A DNA stretch of 64,000 nucleotides from Enterococcus montenegrensis (GTDB lineage: Bacteria > Bacillota > Bacilli > Lactobacillales > Enterococcaceae). Position 1 is the stretch's first letter. Each line of letters opens with the position of its first letter. The stretch lies in the NCBI RefSeq assembly GCF_029983095.1, contig NZ_CP120467.1, positions 1,045,001-1,109,000 on the forward strand, in the 5' to 3' direction. Positions 1 through 9,559 of this stretch are shown here, one piece after another. The notes beneath the pieces were generated by a model that ran no database searches, was not told where the DNA came from, and was given only the letters and a program-made list of their open reading frames with translations. Both the position numbers and the translations under genes were made by a program.

Positions 1-69
1 GGTATAGCCAAGCGGTAAGGCAAGGGACTTTGACTCCCTCATGCGTTGGTTCGAATCCAGCTACCCCAG
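1..69 (+). tRNA. tRNA-Gln (anticodon TTG), 5' end cut by window edge
   Basis: The anticodon stem-loop reads GGGA-CTTTGAC-TCCC with TTG in the anticodon position, giving Gln. The TACCCCA 3' acceptor strand at 62-68 needs a 5' partner TGGGGTA. Only GGTA is in the window, so about three bases lie to the left. No CCA is encoded. It is the first visible member of a tRNA operon that must start outside the window. Confidence 0.9.
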
Positions 70-109
70 TTGGTTTCACTTGAAATCATATTTGTTATAA
101 TAGTATAAT

Positions 110-180
<71 letters not shown>

Positions 181-203
181 TAGACTACTATTAATAAAGA
201 CAT

Positions 204-287
204 GCCGGCGTGGCGGAATTGGCAGACGCGCTGGACTCAAAATCCAGTGCCCTCACGGGCGTGCCGGTTCGACCCCGGCCGCCGGTA
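204..287 (+). tRNA. tRNA-Leu (CAA)
   Basis: The acceptor GCCGGCG pairs with CGCCGGT at 280-286. The anticodon loop ACTCAAAA gives CAA (Leu). The long variable arm (TGCCCTCACGGGCGT region) marks a class II tRNA. CCA is not encoded. It is followed at once by a rho-independent terminator. Confidence 0.95.
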
Positions 288-294
288 TAAAGAG

Positions 295-322
295 CTAAGA
301 TGTTATTTCATCTTAGTTTTTT
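295..322 (+). terminator. rho-independent terminator after tRNA-Leu
   Basis: A perfect 8-bp stem CTAAGATG (295-302) / CATCTTAG (309-316) with a 6-nt loop is followed by six T. It probably separates the Gln-Cys-Leu transcript from tRNA-His, at least partly. Confidence 0.85.
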
Positions 323-344
323 ATTTGAAATTAAATAGGGTAAT

Positions 345-418
345 GGCGATCGTGGCGAAGTGGTTAACGCACCGGATTGTGGCTCCGGCATTCGTGGGTT
401 CGATTCCCACCGTTCGCC
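345..418 (+). tRNA. tRNA-His (GTG)
   Basis: The anticodon loop ATTGTGG gives GTG (His). The extra 5' G (345) opposite C418 is the G-1 identity base of tRNA-His. The acceptor GCGATCG pairs with CGTTCGC with one T-T mismatch. The T-arm reads GTGGGTTCGATTCCCAC. CCA is not encoded. Confidence 0.93.
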
Positions 419-426
419 CTAAGTAA

Positions 427-459
427 AGAGACTAGACATCTGTTTAGTCTCTTTTTTTT
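427..459 (+). terminator. terminator after tRNA-His
   Basis: The stem AGAGACTA (427-434) / TAGTCTCT (445-452) is followed by a run of T. An additional perfect 11-bp inverted repeat, ATTATTCAATC (460-470) / GATTGAATAAT (476-486), follows directly with no T tract of its own. Confidence 0.85.
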
Positions 460-532
460 ATTATTCAATCTGGTAGATTGAATAATACGGGGAAGAACAA
501 ACTAATAAAGAGAAAGAAAAGAAGGTAAGATA

Positions 533-841
533 ATGAGTGACATGCAAGAAACCATGAAAAAAATTAATAAATTTCGTGATGAAAGAAATTGGCGTCCTTT
601 TCATAATGAAAAAGACTTGGCTCTATCTATCTCGCTAGAGGCAAGTGAGCTGTTGGAAATATATCAATGGAAGACCTCGCAACAAGGAAATCTTGAACGA
701 GAACATCTCAAAGAAGAAATAGCAGATGTACTCATTTATAGCTATATGTTAGCAGACAATTTAGGCTTTGATATTAATGAAATTATTGCTGAAAAACTAA
801 AGAAAAATGCGATTAAATATCCTAAGCCGATTGTAGATTAA
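533..841 (+). CDS. MazG-like nucleotide pyrophosphohydrolase
   Basis: A 102-residue cytosolic protein of the MazG / all-alpha NTP pyrophosphohydrolase superfamily. These enzymes hydrolyse (d)NTPs or modified nucleotides to monophosphate and pyrophosphate. The Mg-binding signature is visible as SLEASELLE in the middle of the chain and EEIADVLIY about 25 residues later, giving the ExxE...ExxD pattern. The length fits the short single-domain, house-cleaning type rather than full MazG. The ATG follows an AAGGTAAG ribosome site. It stands alone between the tRNA operon and hisS, and its true substrate cannot be read from sequence. Confidence 0.85.
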   Translation: MSDMQETMKKINKFRDERNWRPFHNEKDLALSISLEASELLEIYQWKTSQQGNLEREHLKEEIADVLIYSYMLADNLGFDINEIIAEKLKKNAIKYPKPIVD

Positions 842-954
842 CCATTAAAAAAGTCTATTATTTCTTATAAATAAATTCTGGAATGGATTCAAGCTAGTAA
901 CCCGCTGTAGAAAGTGATATAGTATTTCTGAATATCATTGAAGGGAGTTATTTG

Positions 955-2238
955 ATGAAATATCAAAAACCAAAAGGAACCATGGACATTTTGCCAGGAA
1001 ATTCAGCTAAATGGCAATATATTGAAGATACTGCTCGCAAAGTCTTTGGTGAATATAATTTTCGTGAATTACGAACACCAATTTTTGAACATTTTGAAGT
1101 TGTTGCCAGAAGTGTCGGCGAAACTACAGATATCGTAACCAAAGAAATGTATGATTTCTACGATAAAGGAGAGCGCCACATTACATTGCGACCAGAGGGA
1201 ACAGCACCATTGGTCCGCAGTTATGTAGAAAATAAATTATTTGGTCCAGAACATGTAAATCCATTTAAGGGCTATTACATGGGGCCAATGTTTCGCTATG
1301 AACGACCACAAGCAGGACGTTTACGTCAGTTCCATCAAATTGGGGTGGAAGTTATCGGAAGTAAAAATCCAGCTACAGACGTTGAGACAATGGCGATGGC
1401 GTTGGATTTTTATCAAAAATTAGGTGTTCGTCATGTGAAACTGGTTATCAATACCTTAGGTAATAGAGAAAGCCGTATGCGTTATCGTGATGCTTTAATT
1501 GCTTACTTGGAAACTGTGGAAGAACAACTTAGTGAAGATTCCAAACGTCGACTACACCAAAATCCATTACGAGTTTTGGATAGTAAAGATAAAAAAGATA
1601 AAGTAATCGTGGAAAACGCACCTTCGATTTTAGATTATTTAGATGAATATAGTGCGACTTTCTTTAATGAAGTAAAAGGCATGTTAGATGCCTTAAATAT
1701 TCCCTATGTTGTCGATCACCGAATGGTACGAGGCCTCGATTACTATAATCACACTGTTTTTGAAATCATGAGCGAGGCAAAAGGTTTCGGCGGTGTATTA
1801 ACGACAATTTGTGCTGGTGGACGTTATGATGGTTTGATTAGTGAGTTTGGCGGACCGGCTGAAAAAGATACAGGCTTTGGCTTTGCATTAGGGATAGAAA
1901 GAGCTCTGATCGCAATCGAAGCAGAAGGGGCGGAAATCCCAGTAGATGAAACTATCGACGTTTACGTAGCTTGTATGGATCAATTAGGGAATGTTTTAGC
2001 ACAAGCTGCTGCTCAAAGTGCACGTCATGCAGGTTTAGTTTGTGAAAGAGATATTGATTTTCGTAAATTAAAAGCACAATTTAGAACCGCGAATCGCTTA
2101 GGAGCAAAATTAGTAGTTGTAATTGGTGAGACCGAGGTACAAGAGCAAAAAGTAGTTATTAAAGATATGGAAAAAGGAACAGAAGATAAAATTGCTGTTG
2201 CTGATTTAGATGATTACTTTAAAAATTATTTGAACTAA
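955..2238 (+). CDS. hisS: histidyl-tRNA synthetase
   Basis: Class II aminoacyl-tRNA synthetase (427 aa) that charges tRNA-His. Visible parts are motif 2 ([16 protein letters not shown]), the histidine-specific [10 protein letters not shown] loop, motif 3 ([12 protein letters not shown]), and a C-terminal anticodon-binding domain from about residue 330. Start: ATG at 955 lies 7 bases after GGGAG; an in-frame TTG just before it is too close to that site. In many Firmicutes hisS is followed by aspS. Here a large hairpin and convergent mvaS follow instead. The 110-bp leader shows no T-box. Confidence 0.97.
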   Translation: MKYQKPKGTMDILPGNSAKWQYIEDTARKVFGEYNFRELRTPIFEHFEVVARSVGETTDIVTKEMYDFYDKGERHITLRPEGTAPLVRSYVENKLFGPEHVNPFKGYYMGPMFRYERPQAGRLRQFHQIGVEVIGSKNPATDVETMAMALDFYQKLGVRHVKLVINTLGNRESRMRYRDALIAYLETVEEQLSEDSKRRLHQNPLRVLDSKDKKDKVIVENAPSILDYLDEYSATFFNEVKGMLDALNIPYVVDHRMVRGLDYYNHTVFEIMSEAKGFGGVLTTICAGGRYDGLISEFGGPAEKDTGFGFALGIERALIAIEAEGAEIPVDETIDVYVACMDQLGNVLAQAAAQSARHAGLVCERDIDFRKLKAQFRTANRLGAKLVVVIGETEVQEQKVVIKDMEKGTEDKIAVADLDDYFKNYLN

Positions 2239-2240
2239 TT

Positions 2241-2348
2241 AAAAGAGACCCATGTCATGTATTAATGCGTATGGATGTTCCAAAACTTAGATTTTCGGTC
2301 TAAGTTTTGGAAATCATTCCATCATCAGTTTACATGATCTGGGTCTTT
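2241..2348. terminator. long bidirectional terminator/cruciform between hisS and mvaS
   Basis: The outer arms AGACCCATGTCATGT (2246-2260) and ACATGATCTGGGTCT (2332-2346) are largely complementary. A perfect inner hairpin CCAAAACTTAGA (2280-2291) / TCTAAGTTTTGG (2299-2310) lies inside. The structure is flanked by A-rich DNA on the left and eight T on the right, so it can end transcription from both convergent genes. Confidence 0.8.
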
Positions 2349-2351
2349 TTT

Positions 2352-3503
2352 TTAGTTGCGGTAAAAGCGGATGTTATCTTCAATTTTTGCAATACTAAAT
2401 GGTAGTTCATCATTAAAAGTTGTTGTTTTGTTGTAATCAACATATTCATTAAACATTTTTTCATAGTCTGAGATCGTTAGCTTAGTGCGTTGTAATAATA
2501 GAGCTTGATGATAATCTTTCAAAAGATGTTTTTCATAACCAGATTGTAATATACCAGTGAAAAACTGTGAAACTGCTCCTGAACCATAACTAAAAAGACC
2601 TAACTTGTCACCAGCTTTTAAAGCAGTGCTGTTTTCTAAGAGGGAAATCAAGCCTAAGTATAAGGAACCAGTATACAAGTTACCAACACGTCGACTATAG
2701 GTAATACTTTCATCATAGCGCTCTAATAAGCGAGTAGCATCTTGTTCTGATGCTTGTGGTAGAACTGATTGCAATGCCTTTTTACCCATTTTTGTGTAAG
2801 GTATATGAAAAGCTAATGCAGCAAAATCGCCAAAACTTTCTTGGTATTCTTTGCTATAACGATTATAAACCTTATTAAAAGAGTTAATATACGTTTCATT
2901 GGATAAAGGTCCGTCGACTAATGGATAAGTGTGGCCAGTTGGACGCCAGAAATCGTAGATGTCTTGGGTTAAATTAATCGTATCATCGCTTAGGGCTAGG
3001 ATTTTCGGTTGGCTACTAATAAGCATTGCTACCGCACCAGCGCCTTGTGTAGGTTCACCGCCGTTATTTAAACCATAACGGGCAATATCTGCAGCGATAA
3101 CTAACGCTTTACTTTCAGGATGACGAGAAATATGATTTTTTGCAGCTTCTAAACCAGCTGTTGCACCATAACAGGCTTCTTTAATTTCAAAAGAACGGGC
3201 AAAATCTTGGATGCCCAACAGGCGATGTAAAATTACAGCACTAGCTTTTGATTCATCAAAGCTAGATTCAGTACCTACAATCACCAAGTCAATTGCCTTT
3301 TTATCTTCATCGGTTAAAATTTTGTTTGCCGCATTGGCAGCATAAGTAACGATATCTTGGCTACTTGGCCCAATGGCCATTTCAGATTGTCCAATTCCGA
3401 TCAAATATTTTCCGGGATCAACATTTCGCACTTGCGCTAATTCGGTCATGTCAATGTAATAAGGTGGTACAAAAAAACTAATTTTATCTATTCCGACGTT
3501 CAT
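2352..3503 (-). CDS. mvaS: hydroxymethylglutaryl-CoA synthase
   Basis: Condenses acetyl-CoA with acetoacetyl-CoA to HMG-CoA, the second step of the mevalonate route to isoprenoids. The protein is 383 aa. The catalytic residues sit where enterococcal MvaS has them: E79 (VGTES), C111 (KEACYGATAG) and the HIPYTKMGKKAL histidine/lysine region. The ATG at 3503 is preceded by AGGGG at about 8 bases. It is divergent from mvaE over a gap of about 210 bp, so the upper pathway is encoded by these two genes back to back. Confidence 0.96.
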   Translation of the reverse strand: MNVGIDKISFFVPPYYIDMTELAQVRNVDPGKYLIGIGQSEMAIGPSSQDIVTYAANAANKILTDEDKKAIDLVIVGTESSFDESKASAVILHRLLGIQDFARSFEIKEACYGATAGLEAAKNHISRHPESKALVIAADIARYGLNNGGEPTQGAGAVAMLISSQPKILALSDDTINLTQDIYDFWRPTGHTYPLVDGPLSNETYINSFNKVYNRYSKEYQESFGDFAALAFHIPYTKMGKKALQSVLPQASEQDATRLLERYDESITYSRRVGNLYTGSLYLGLISLLENSTALKAGDKLGLFSYGSGAVSQFFTGILQSGYEKHLLKDYHQALLLQRTKLTISDYEKMFNEYVDYNKTTTFNDELPFSIAKIEDNIRFYRN

Positions 3504-3715
3504 AAACAAACCCCTATCTTTCTAAATTTCTCTTTGAATTTGTTACTCGTGCAGTCATATTTGCTCTTATAAGGTAGCATAAAAAAGCTTTTTGACGAAA
3601 AAATTATTTTATAATTTAAAGTTTATTTAAACTTTCTTTGCAAATGGTCAGAATTAGTTAAGGTTGTTTTTTTTTTATGAAAGAAATGATATATTTCCTA
3701 GTGGAGGTGCTACAT

Positions 3716-6133
3716 TTGAAAAGAGTAGTCATTGTTGCTGCCTTGCGCAGTCCGATTGGAAAATACAAAGGGGCATTGACCCAATATAGTGCTGTTGATT
3801 TAGGTACAAAAGTTACACAGTCGTTATTATCGCGTTATCCTAAAGTAAAAGATGACATAAAACAAGTAGTATTTGGCAATGTTTTACAAGCAGGAAACGG
3901 CCAAAATGTGGCAAGACAAATTAGTATCAATAGTGGTTTATCGTATGAAGTACCAGCAACTACAGTAAATGAAGTGTGTGGCTCTGGGATGAAAGCTGTG
4001 ATCATGGCGTGGCAAAGCTTACAATTGGGCCAAGGAGAAGTTGCGATTGCTGGTGGTACTGAAAGTATGACCAATGCACCACAATTGCGTCATTTTAATT
4101 ATGAAACAAATGCCTACGGTGAACCTTTATCGGCGATGATTTTAGACGGTTTAACAGATGCCTTTAGCCAAAAGCATATGGGATTAACTGCTGAAAAAGT
4201 AGCAGAAGATTTTCATGTTTCCCGCAGTGAGCAAGATGAATTTGCTGTTAATTCCCAACAAAAGGCAGCAAAAGCACAAGCCAAAGGGGCTTTTGCAGCA
4301 GAAATTGTTCCGATCAAAACCATTCATGGCCTAATGGAACATGATGAAGGCATTCGTGGAAATAGCTCGGTTGAAAAGCTAAGTCAATTAAGAACTGTTT
4401 TTAAAGAAAATGGCACGGTGACAGCTGGTAATGCTTCTACTATTAATGACGGCGCCGCTGTTTTATTATTGGCAACAAAAGAATATGCAGATCTACATGA
4501 ACTACCTTACTTAACTGAAATCTGTGGATTTAGTGAAGTCGGCATTGATCCGGCTATTATGGGAGTAGCTCCGATTAAGGCTGTGACAGAATTATTAACA
4601 GCTCAAGAAAAAACAGTTGCAGATATTGATTTATTTGAGATAAATGAAGCTTTTGCAGCTTCTTCTGTGGCCGTAGAGAAAGAGTTAGGCTTAGATAGTA
4701 ACAAAGTTAATCCTTACGGCGGTGGAATTTCGCTGGGTCACGCAATTGGCGCAACTGGAGCTCGGTTGTTGACCACACTTAGCCATCAGCTACAACAAGA
4801 AGATAAAGAATATGGTATCGCTTCTTTATGTATTGGCGGTGGCCTTGGCCTTGCTATGTTATTGAAAAGTCCAAGTAAAGAAAATTCAAAAAAAAAATTT
4901 TATCAAATGAGTCAAATTGAACGGCTTGAAAAATTACAAGCAGACAAGAAAATTGATCCTATTCAAGCAGCGGAGCTGTTAAATACTGCGCTTGATTCAG
5001 ATGTGGCAAATCACATGATTGAAAATCAAATCAGTGAAAGTGAAATACCGATGGGGCTTGCTTTAAATTTAGTAGTAAATGATAAAGAATATGCTGTTCC
5101 CCTAACGACGGAGGAACCTTCTGTTATCGCTGCTTGTAGCTATGGCGCGAAGATGGCTGAGAAATTTACTGCTGTTATTAAAGAACGTTTGTTACGAGGA
5201 CAAATCGTGTTTTATGACGTTGCAGATGAAAAAACGTTAATTGAATGGTTGGAAAATAATTACGCAACCTTATTTGAAGTTGCAAATGTAAGCTATCCGT
5301 CAATTGTGAAACGTGGTGGCGGCTTGAAAGATGTTAGTTGGCGAAAAATTGAGGGAAGTTATTTGTCCTTAGATTTAAAGGTTGATGTAAAAGATGCGAT
5401 GGGAGCTAACATTGTCAACGGCATACTTGAAGGGGTAGCGGCGAAATTGCGTACCGTTTTTCCAAGTGAAAAAATATTATTTAGTATTTTAAGTAATTTG
5501 GCAACTGAGTCGTTAGTTGAAGTACGTTGCCGTGTGCCCATTGCGAATTTAGCTAAGGGTGGTAATGGGCATGTCGTGGCTGAAAAAATCGCCATTGCTG
5601 CAGATTACGCAAAAAAAGATCCTTATCGGGCTGCTACGCACAATAAAGGCATTATGAATGGTATTGACGGCGTTATTTTAGCTACAGGTAATGATACGCG
5701 AGCTGTTGCAGCAGCGGCTCATGCTTACGCAGTAAAAGATGGACAGTATCAAGGTTTGAGTGATTGGAAAGTCGTTGATGACTATTTAGAAGGACGTCTT
5801 GTTTTGCCACTTGCGATTGCCACAGTCGGTGGTGCCACAAGGGTTTTGCCAAAAGCACAAGCTGCACTGAATATTTTAGCCGTAGAAGATGCCAAAGAAT
5901 TAGCTACTGTGGTTGCGGCAGTTGGTTTAGCTCAAAACTTAGCTGCTTTGCGGGCGCTTGTTTCAGAAGGTATACAAAAAGGGCATATGGCACTTCAATC
6001 TCGTTCTTTAGCAATGACGGTTGGCGCAGTTGGCAGTGAAATTGAAGTGGTCAGTCGAAAATTGCAAAAAGAGACGACTATGAACCAAGCAACAGCAGCT
6101 AAAATTTTGGCTACATTGCGAGCAAGTAATTAA
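3716..6133 (+). CDS. mvaE: bifunctional acetyl-CoA acetyltransferase / HMG-CoA reductase
   Basis: An 805-residue fusion catalysing the first and third steps of the mevalonate pathway. Residues 1 to about 385 are a thiolase: nucleophile C88 in [22 protein letters not shown] histidine loop, and second cysteine in SLCIGGGLG. After a short Lys/Ser linker, residues about 405-805 are a class II HMG-CoA reductase with [22 protein letters not shown] and GGATRVLP. The start is taken as TTG 3716, six bases after GGAGGTG; the N-terminus then begins [16 protein letters not shown] as in thiolases. The upstream in-frame ATG would add a non-thiolase leader. The fusion is typical of enterococci. Confidence 0.96.
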   Translation: MKRVVIVAALRSPIGKYKGALTQYSAVDLGTKVTQSLLSRYPKVKDDIKQVVFGNVLQAGNGQNVARQISINSGLSYEVPATTVNEVCGSGMKAVIMAWQSLQLGQGEVAIAGGTESMTNAPQLRHFNYETNAYGEPLSAMILDGLTDAFSQKHMGLTAEKVAEDFHVSRSEQDEFAVNSQQKAAKAQAKGAFAAEIVPIKTIHGLMEHDEGIRGNSSVEKLSQLRTVFKENGTVTAGNASTINDGAAVLLLATKEYADLHELPYLTEICGFSEVGIDPAIMGVAPIKAVTELLTAQEKTVADIDLFEINEAFAASSVAVEKELGLDSNKVNPYGGGISLGHAIGATGARLLTTLSHQLQQEDKEYGIASLCIGGGLGLAMLLKSPSKENSKKKFYQMSQIERLEKLQADKKIDPIQAAELLNTALDSDVANHMIENQISESEIPMGLALNLVVNDKEYAVPLTTEEPSVIAACSYGAKMAEKFTAVIKERLLRGQIVFYDVADEKTLIEWLENNYATLFEVANVSYPSIVKRGGGLKDVSWRKIEGSYLSLDLKVDVKDAMGANIVNGILEGVAAKLRTVFPSEKILFSILSNLATESLVEVRCRVPIANLAKGGNGHVVAEKIAIAADYAKKDPYRAATHNKGIMNGIDGVILATGNDTRAVAAAAHAYAVKDGQYQGLSDWKVVDDYLEGRLVLPLAIATVGGATRVLPKAQAALNILAVEDAKELATVVAAVGLAQNLAALRALVSEGIQKGHMALQSRSLAMTVGAVGSEIEVVSRKLQKETTMNQATAAKILATLRASN

Positions 6134-6149
6134 AATCTATGCAAAAAAA

Positions 6150-6181
6150 CAAGTCACTGAGAAAAGTGACTTGTTTTTTTA
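6150..6181 (+). terminator. terminator after mvaE
   Basis: A perfect 9-bp stem CAAGTCACT (6150-6158) / AGTGACTTG (6165-6173) with a 6-nt loop is followed by eight T. The rest of the gap to 6248 shows nothing recognisable. Confidence 0.9.
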
Positions 6182-6248
6182 TGCATTTGGCTAGGTTATA
6201 ACGCATTTTTTAGCGATAGAATTTGGTGTAATGCAGTTTTTTACAGGA

Positions 6249-6989
6249 TTAGCGAGCTGAAATTGGTGTTGCAGCAAAAGCTTCAATGACAGGTATCACT
6301 TCTGTTTTTAACTTATACTTTCTTTCAAGAGCTTTTTCAACTGTAAATTCATTACTATCTTTTGCAACAGTCGCCAATAAACGTTCTTCTTTTGGTGTTT
6401 TTTCCACGACTTCATACCCGTTGTCTGTTTGGTTAACCACAAACTTAGGAAAATTTGCAATTGCTTGAGTAAAGTCTGTTACTGTCATTGGTGCGTGAAC
6501 TTCTTTTTCTTTGTCGGCCCCATCTTTTTCAGCTTCTTTTTTCACTTCTTTGTCAGTAACAGCTTCTTTTTTCACTTCTTTTGGCTGTGTTTCAATTTCC
6601 ACGGACTTTTTAGCAGCAGCTTTGTCTGCTTTATCTTCTTTGGCAGTTGTACTTGATAAGCCTTGCGGCAAGTTAGGTTGTAAGTAAGAGGCAATACTAT
6701 CAGCTAAGTTTGTACTAAAACGAGCGAGTAAGCCTTTTTCTTGTTTTTGGATGCGTTTAACCACAGTGTTAAAGTTTTCATCCATCGGTACAGTAAACTG
6801 TTGCACTTGAGCGCCATTGTTAAAAGCAACAGTCATATCGTCTTTTTTCTTAGGATCAATAAAAATATCCAATACTAAATTATAATCTTTTTTGGCTTTT
6901 AAAACGATTTCGTTAAACAGTTCTAAACGTACTTGTTCGAAGTTAGGTCGAAATTGTTTTAGCAATTTTTGCTTTTGTTTCTTCTTCAT
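6249..6989 (-). CDS. uncharacterised Lys/Glu-rich protein
   Basis: 246 residues, function not recognised. The first ~125 residues look folded (LELFNEIVLKAKKDYNLVLD, then mixed strand/helix). Residues about 130-175 are low-complexity Ala/Lys/Glu with repeated KKEA-type segments, probably a flexible linker. The last ~70 residues form a second folded block (TVTDFTQAIANFPKFVVN onward). There is no signal peptide or membrane segment. The ATG at 6989 follows AGGAGATATTT, which is why the longer upstream extension was discarded. It is convergent with mvaE and appears monocistronic. Confidence 0.7.
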   Translation of the reverse strand: MKKKQKQKLLKQFRPNFEQVRLELFNEIVLKAKKDYNLVLDIFIDPKKKDDMTVAFNNGAQVQQFTVPMDENFNTVVKRIQKQEKGLLARFSTNLADSIASYLQPNLPQGLSSTTAKEDKADKAAAKKSVEIETQPKEVKKEAVTDKEVKKEAEKDGADKEKEVHAPMTVTDFTQAIANFPKFVVNQTDNGYEVVEKTPKEERLLATVAKDSNEFTVEKALERKYKLKTEVIPVIEAFAATPISAR

Positions 6990-7078
6990 AAATATCTCCT
7001 TTTCTGAGTTGAGTCCTTTATGATTATAAAAAAAGTTCGGGTAAATGAAAAGCAATATTGTAAAAAAAATGAAAATAA

Positions 7079-7123
7079 AGGCATCGATTGTCGTTTTCAG
7101 CTAAAATACGACAACCAATGCCT
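7079..7123 (-). terminator. hairpin terminator of the aldo/keto reductase operon
   Basis: The arms AGGCATCGATTGTCGT (7079-7094) and ACGACAACCAATGCCT (7108-7123) pair with one mismatch. On the minus strand the stem is followed by TTTATTTTC. The hairpin lies just beyond the 85-residue gene. Confidence 0.65.
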
Positions 7124-7128
7124 CTATT

Positions 7129-7386
7129 TTATTGCTTCATTCCGGGTAAAATCAAAATCAACTCATTATTTTCTTCATATGCTACTAGATAACCATTAAA
7201 AGTTGTGTAAAGAGGGGTTGTAAGGTACTCTGAAATAGTTTTATGAAACTGGGGTGTTGCCCAATTTCTAGCTGGAAAATGTTGGACCTTATCAGGCCAT
7301 ACTAAGAAAACAAAATCAGAACTAATGGCTGTCGTAATTTCTTTTGGTAAGTTTAGCAGTCGTTTTTGGATTTTTTCTTTTGTCAT
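7129..7386 (-). CDS. small uncharacterised protein downstream of aldo/keto reductase
   Basis: 85 residues, not recognised. It is a compact mixed sequence with an aromatic-rich centre (FVFLVWPDKVQHFPARNW) and no membrane segment or cysteines. The ATG at 7384-7386 lies one base after the stop codon of the aldo/keto reductase, so the two are very likely co-transcribed and translationally coupled. A shared terminator follows. No function can be assigned from the partner alone. Confidence 0.65.
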   Translation of the reverse strand: MTKEKIQKRLLNLPKEITTAISSDFVFLVWPDKVQHFPARNWATPQFHKTISEYLTTPLYTTFNGYLVAYEENNELILILPGMKQ

Positions 7387-7387
7387 T

Positions 7388-8239
7388 TTAAAAATTCGCA
7401 GTATCTGGATTTTTGGCTTTCCCTACGACACCATCTAGTTTGTCAATTGTTGCCATATCTTCATCTGATAATTCAAAATCAAAAATTTCACTATTTTCTT
7501 TAATGCGGTTTTCATGAACAGATTTTGGTAATGGTAAAAAGCCATGTTGTAACGACCAGCGTAAAGCAACTTGGGCAATTGATTTGTTGTGTTTTGCCGC
7601 AATTTCTTGCATTTCTGGTACACTAAAGATTTTACCTGTACCAAGTGGGCTATAAGCTTCTAGCAAAATATCATTTGCTTGTGCATATTTCACAACTTCA
7701 GGTTGCAATTCACCTGGAGCTAAGAAAACTTGATTGACTTGTGGCATAATTTTAGCTGTTTTCTTTAGTTCATCTAAATGATGTGGCAAAAAGTTGCTGA
7801 CGCCGATTGCTTTGATTTTACCTGCTTCATATAACTCTTCCATTGCTTTCCAGGTACTGGCGTTTGCTTCTTGCCAGTTATCGCGGAAAGTTACGGGGTT
7901 TGGCCAGTGGATTAAGAATAAATCAATATAATCTGTCTCTAGTTCTTTTAAAGATTGGGCGAAACTTTCCATCACTAAATCATAGCTATGGTTTTCATTC
8001 CATAATTTCGTCGTTAGAAAAATTTCAGAGCGAGGAACACCACTTTCTTTAATCGCCTTACCAACACTTTTTTCATTGTGGTAGCCTTGGGCCGTGTCGA
8101 TATGGCGGTATCCAACTTTTAAAGCGGATTTAACTGATGAAACCGCCACATCGCCATCGGGTGTTTGCCAAGTACCAAAGCCGACTTTAGGAATTTTAAC
8201 GCCATTTTTTAATGTGTAAGTTGATGTAAGATTTTCCAT
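7388..8239 (-). CDS. aldo/keto reductase
   Basis: A 283-residue NADPH-dependent oxidoreductase of the AKR superfamily, closest in layout to 2,5-diketo-D-gluconate reductases. The catalytic tetrad is visible: Asp and Tyr in GYRHIDTAQGYHNE, Lys in LTTKLWN and His in LFLIHWPNP. The cofactor-binding C-terminal part carries LPKSVHENRIKEN. The ATG at 8239 follows GGAGGCATTATAG. The substrate is not predictable. It is first gene of a two-gene minus-strand operon. Confidence 0.92.
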   Translation of the reverse strand: MENLTSTYTLKNGVKIPKVGFGTWQTPDGDVAVSSVKSALKVGYRHIDTAQGYHNEKSVGKAIKESGVPRSEIFLTTKLWNENHSYDLVMESFAQSLKELETDYIDLFLIHWPNPVTFRDNWQEANASTWKAMEELYEAGKIKAIGVSNFLPHHLDELKKTAKIMPQVNQVFLAPGELQPEVVKYAQANDILLEAYSPLGTGKIFSVPEMQEIAAKHNKSIAQVALRWSLQHGFLPLPKSVHENRIKENSEIFDFELSDEDMATIDKLDGVVGKAKNPDTANF

Positions 8240-8368
8240 CTATAATGCCTCCAATTCTTTTTTGCTACTTTTAGTTTAGCGTAATTAGCGATTTTTTTCT
8301 TTCATTTTGTTTTAGTAAACAAATTTTAGAGTTTGCAGTATAATCAGCAGCAGGAAAGAGGCATTTAG

Positions 8369-9472
8369 ATGAAAAAAAAGTATTGGTTTGTAATTGGCAT
8401 AATTATAGTATTGTTCATTATTTTTGGTGCTAGTTGGCAAATGGCACACAAGACTACCACAAAAGCTCCGGCAGAAGAAACATCTGTCTCGCGCATTTTA
8501 GCCCAGAGTAATCCGCTTTTTAAAGCAGATATCAACCAAATGGTACAAAAAGAACATTTTAAAGGTGTCATACTCGTTGTAAAAAATGGAGAAGTTATTA
8601 ATCGTAGTGCCTATGGTTATGCTGATTTTGGTCGTTTGAAAAAGAATAATATTCGGCTTTCTTATCCGATTGCGTCTTTACAAAAATTTATGACCGGTAG
8701 CCTAATTGCTCAACTAGTAGCTGCAGGAAAGCTTTCCTATGAAAGTAATTTGGCTGCTTTTTATCCTAATCAGCCGGAGTTGGCAAATATCAAGATTCGG
8801 CAACTTTTAGATCATACTTCGGGTATTCAAATGGCAGAAAGTAATCCTGGAAAACTTTTGGGTCTAGAAGAAGATCAACTCAACTATGTTTTGTCAGAAA
8901 TGCAAGTTACACAAGATCAAAGCTTCTCCTATACGAATGCCAATTACACCTTGTTATCAGGGGTGATTAGTCAAATTACTGGTGAAAAATATGAGACGGT
9001 ATTGGAAAATAAAATTATTAAACCTTTGCATTTAAAGCGAACTTTTTCTTGGGAAAAACGGCCGCCTAAGATGACCTTGCCAATTGCGTATCGTTACGAA
9101 AATGAAAAAGATTATCAAGATGATGAATTTCATGCGGATAAAGAATTATTTTCAAGTCTGCTGGGGGCCGGCAATTTATTTATGAGTATTGACGACATGT
9201 TAAAAGTGCAAAAAGGCTTAACCAATGGGCAAATCCTGACCGCAGCAGAATATAAGGAATTGGCGCAAATTGAAGATGCTGGATATGCTGGGGGCATTTG
9301 GCACGATGAAGGGATTAAGAGTATCCACGGCTCTTTAGGCGGCTATGATACTTTTGTTTATGGCGATGAAAGCAATGAAAACCTCGTATTACTCTTTGCC
9401 AATCAACCGGCGATTAACGGTGATGATTTATTGGCAACGGATATTTATAATTTTGCGACTTCCTTAGATTAA
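8369..9472 (+). CDS. membrane-anchored beta-lactamase-fold serine hydrolase
   Basis: 367 residues. One N-terminal hydrophobic segment (residues 5-22) anchors or exports the protein, followed by a linker and a class C beta-lactamase/PBP-like domain. The SxxK motif is S103-L-Q-K106 (PIASLQKFMTGS). The YxN motif is in SYTNANYTLLSG, and the third motif region is likely SIHGSLGGY. It probably acts on cell-wall peptides or esters outside the membrane. This family includes many esterases and D-aminopeptidases, so resistance to beta-lactams should not be inferred. The ATG at 8369 follows GGAAAGAGG. Confidence 0.85.
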   Translation: MKKKYWFVIGIIIVLFIIFGASWQMAHKTTTKAPAEETSVSRILAQSNPLFKADINQMVQKEHFKGVILVVKNGEVINRSAYGYADFGRLKKNNIRLSYPIASLQKFMTGSLIAQLVAAGKLSYESNLAAFYPNQPELANIKIRQLLDHTSGIQMAESNPGKLLGLEEDQLNYVLSEMQVTQDQSFSYTNANYTLLSGVISQITGEKYETVLENKIIKPLHLKRTFSWEKRPPKMTLPIAYRYENEKDYQDDEFHADKELFSSLLGAGNLFMSIDDMLKVQKGLTNGQILTAAEYKELAQIEDAGYAGGIWHDEGIKSIHGSLGGYDTFVYGDESNENLVLLFANQPAINGDDLLATDIYNFATSLD

Positions 9473-9475
9473 AAT

Positions 9476-9513
9476 AAAAGCAATGAAAAGACTTGTCTTT
9501 TCATTGCTTTTTT
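9476..9513 (+). terminator. terminator after serine hydrolase gene
   Basis: The 16-bp stem AAAAGCAATGAAAAGA / TCTTTTCATTGCTTTT closes a 4-nt loop (9492-9495) and runs into a T tract. A-rich DNA on the left could make it bidirectional. Confidence 0.9.
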
Positions 9514-9559
9514 CTGTACACTGAATCAGAACTTTAAATTAAGAAAAGAGCGAAATAAA

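Noticed and set aside
202..426. Open frame of 74 codons over the tRNA-Leu/tRNA-His region
   Set aside because: It overlaps two well-formed tRNAs and a terminator and has no ribosome site; chance frame.
842..954. Possible T-box leader before hisS
   Set aside because: The gap is only about 110 bp and has no specifier stem, T-box sequence or terminator.
8369..9472. Beta-lactam resistance enzyme
   Set aside because: SxxK and YxN motifs are shared by many non-resistance esterases and peptidases; nothing specific for beta-lactamase activity is visible.
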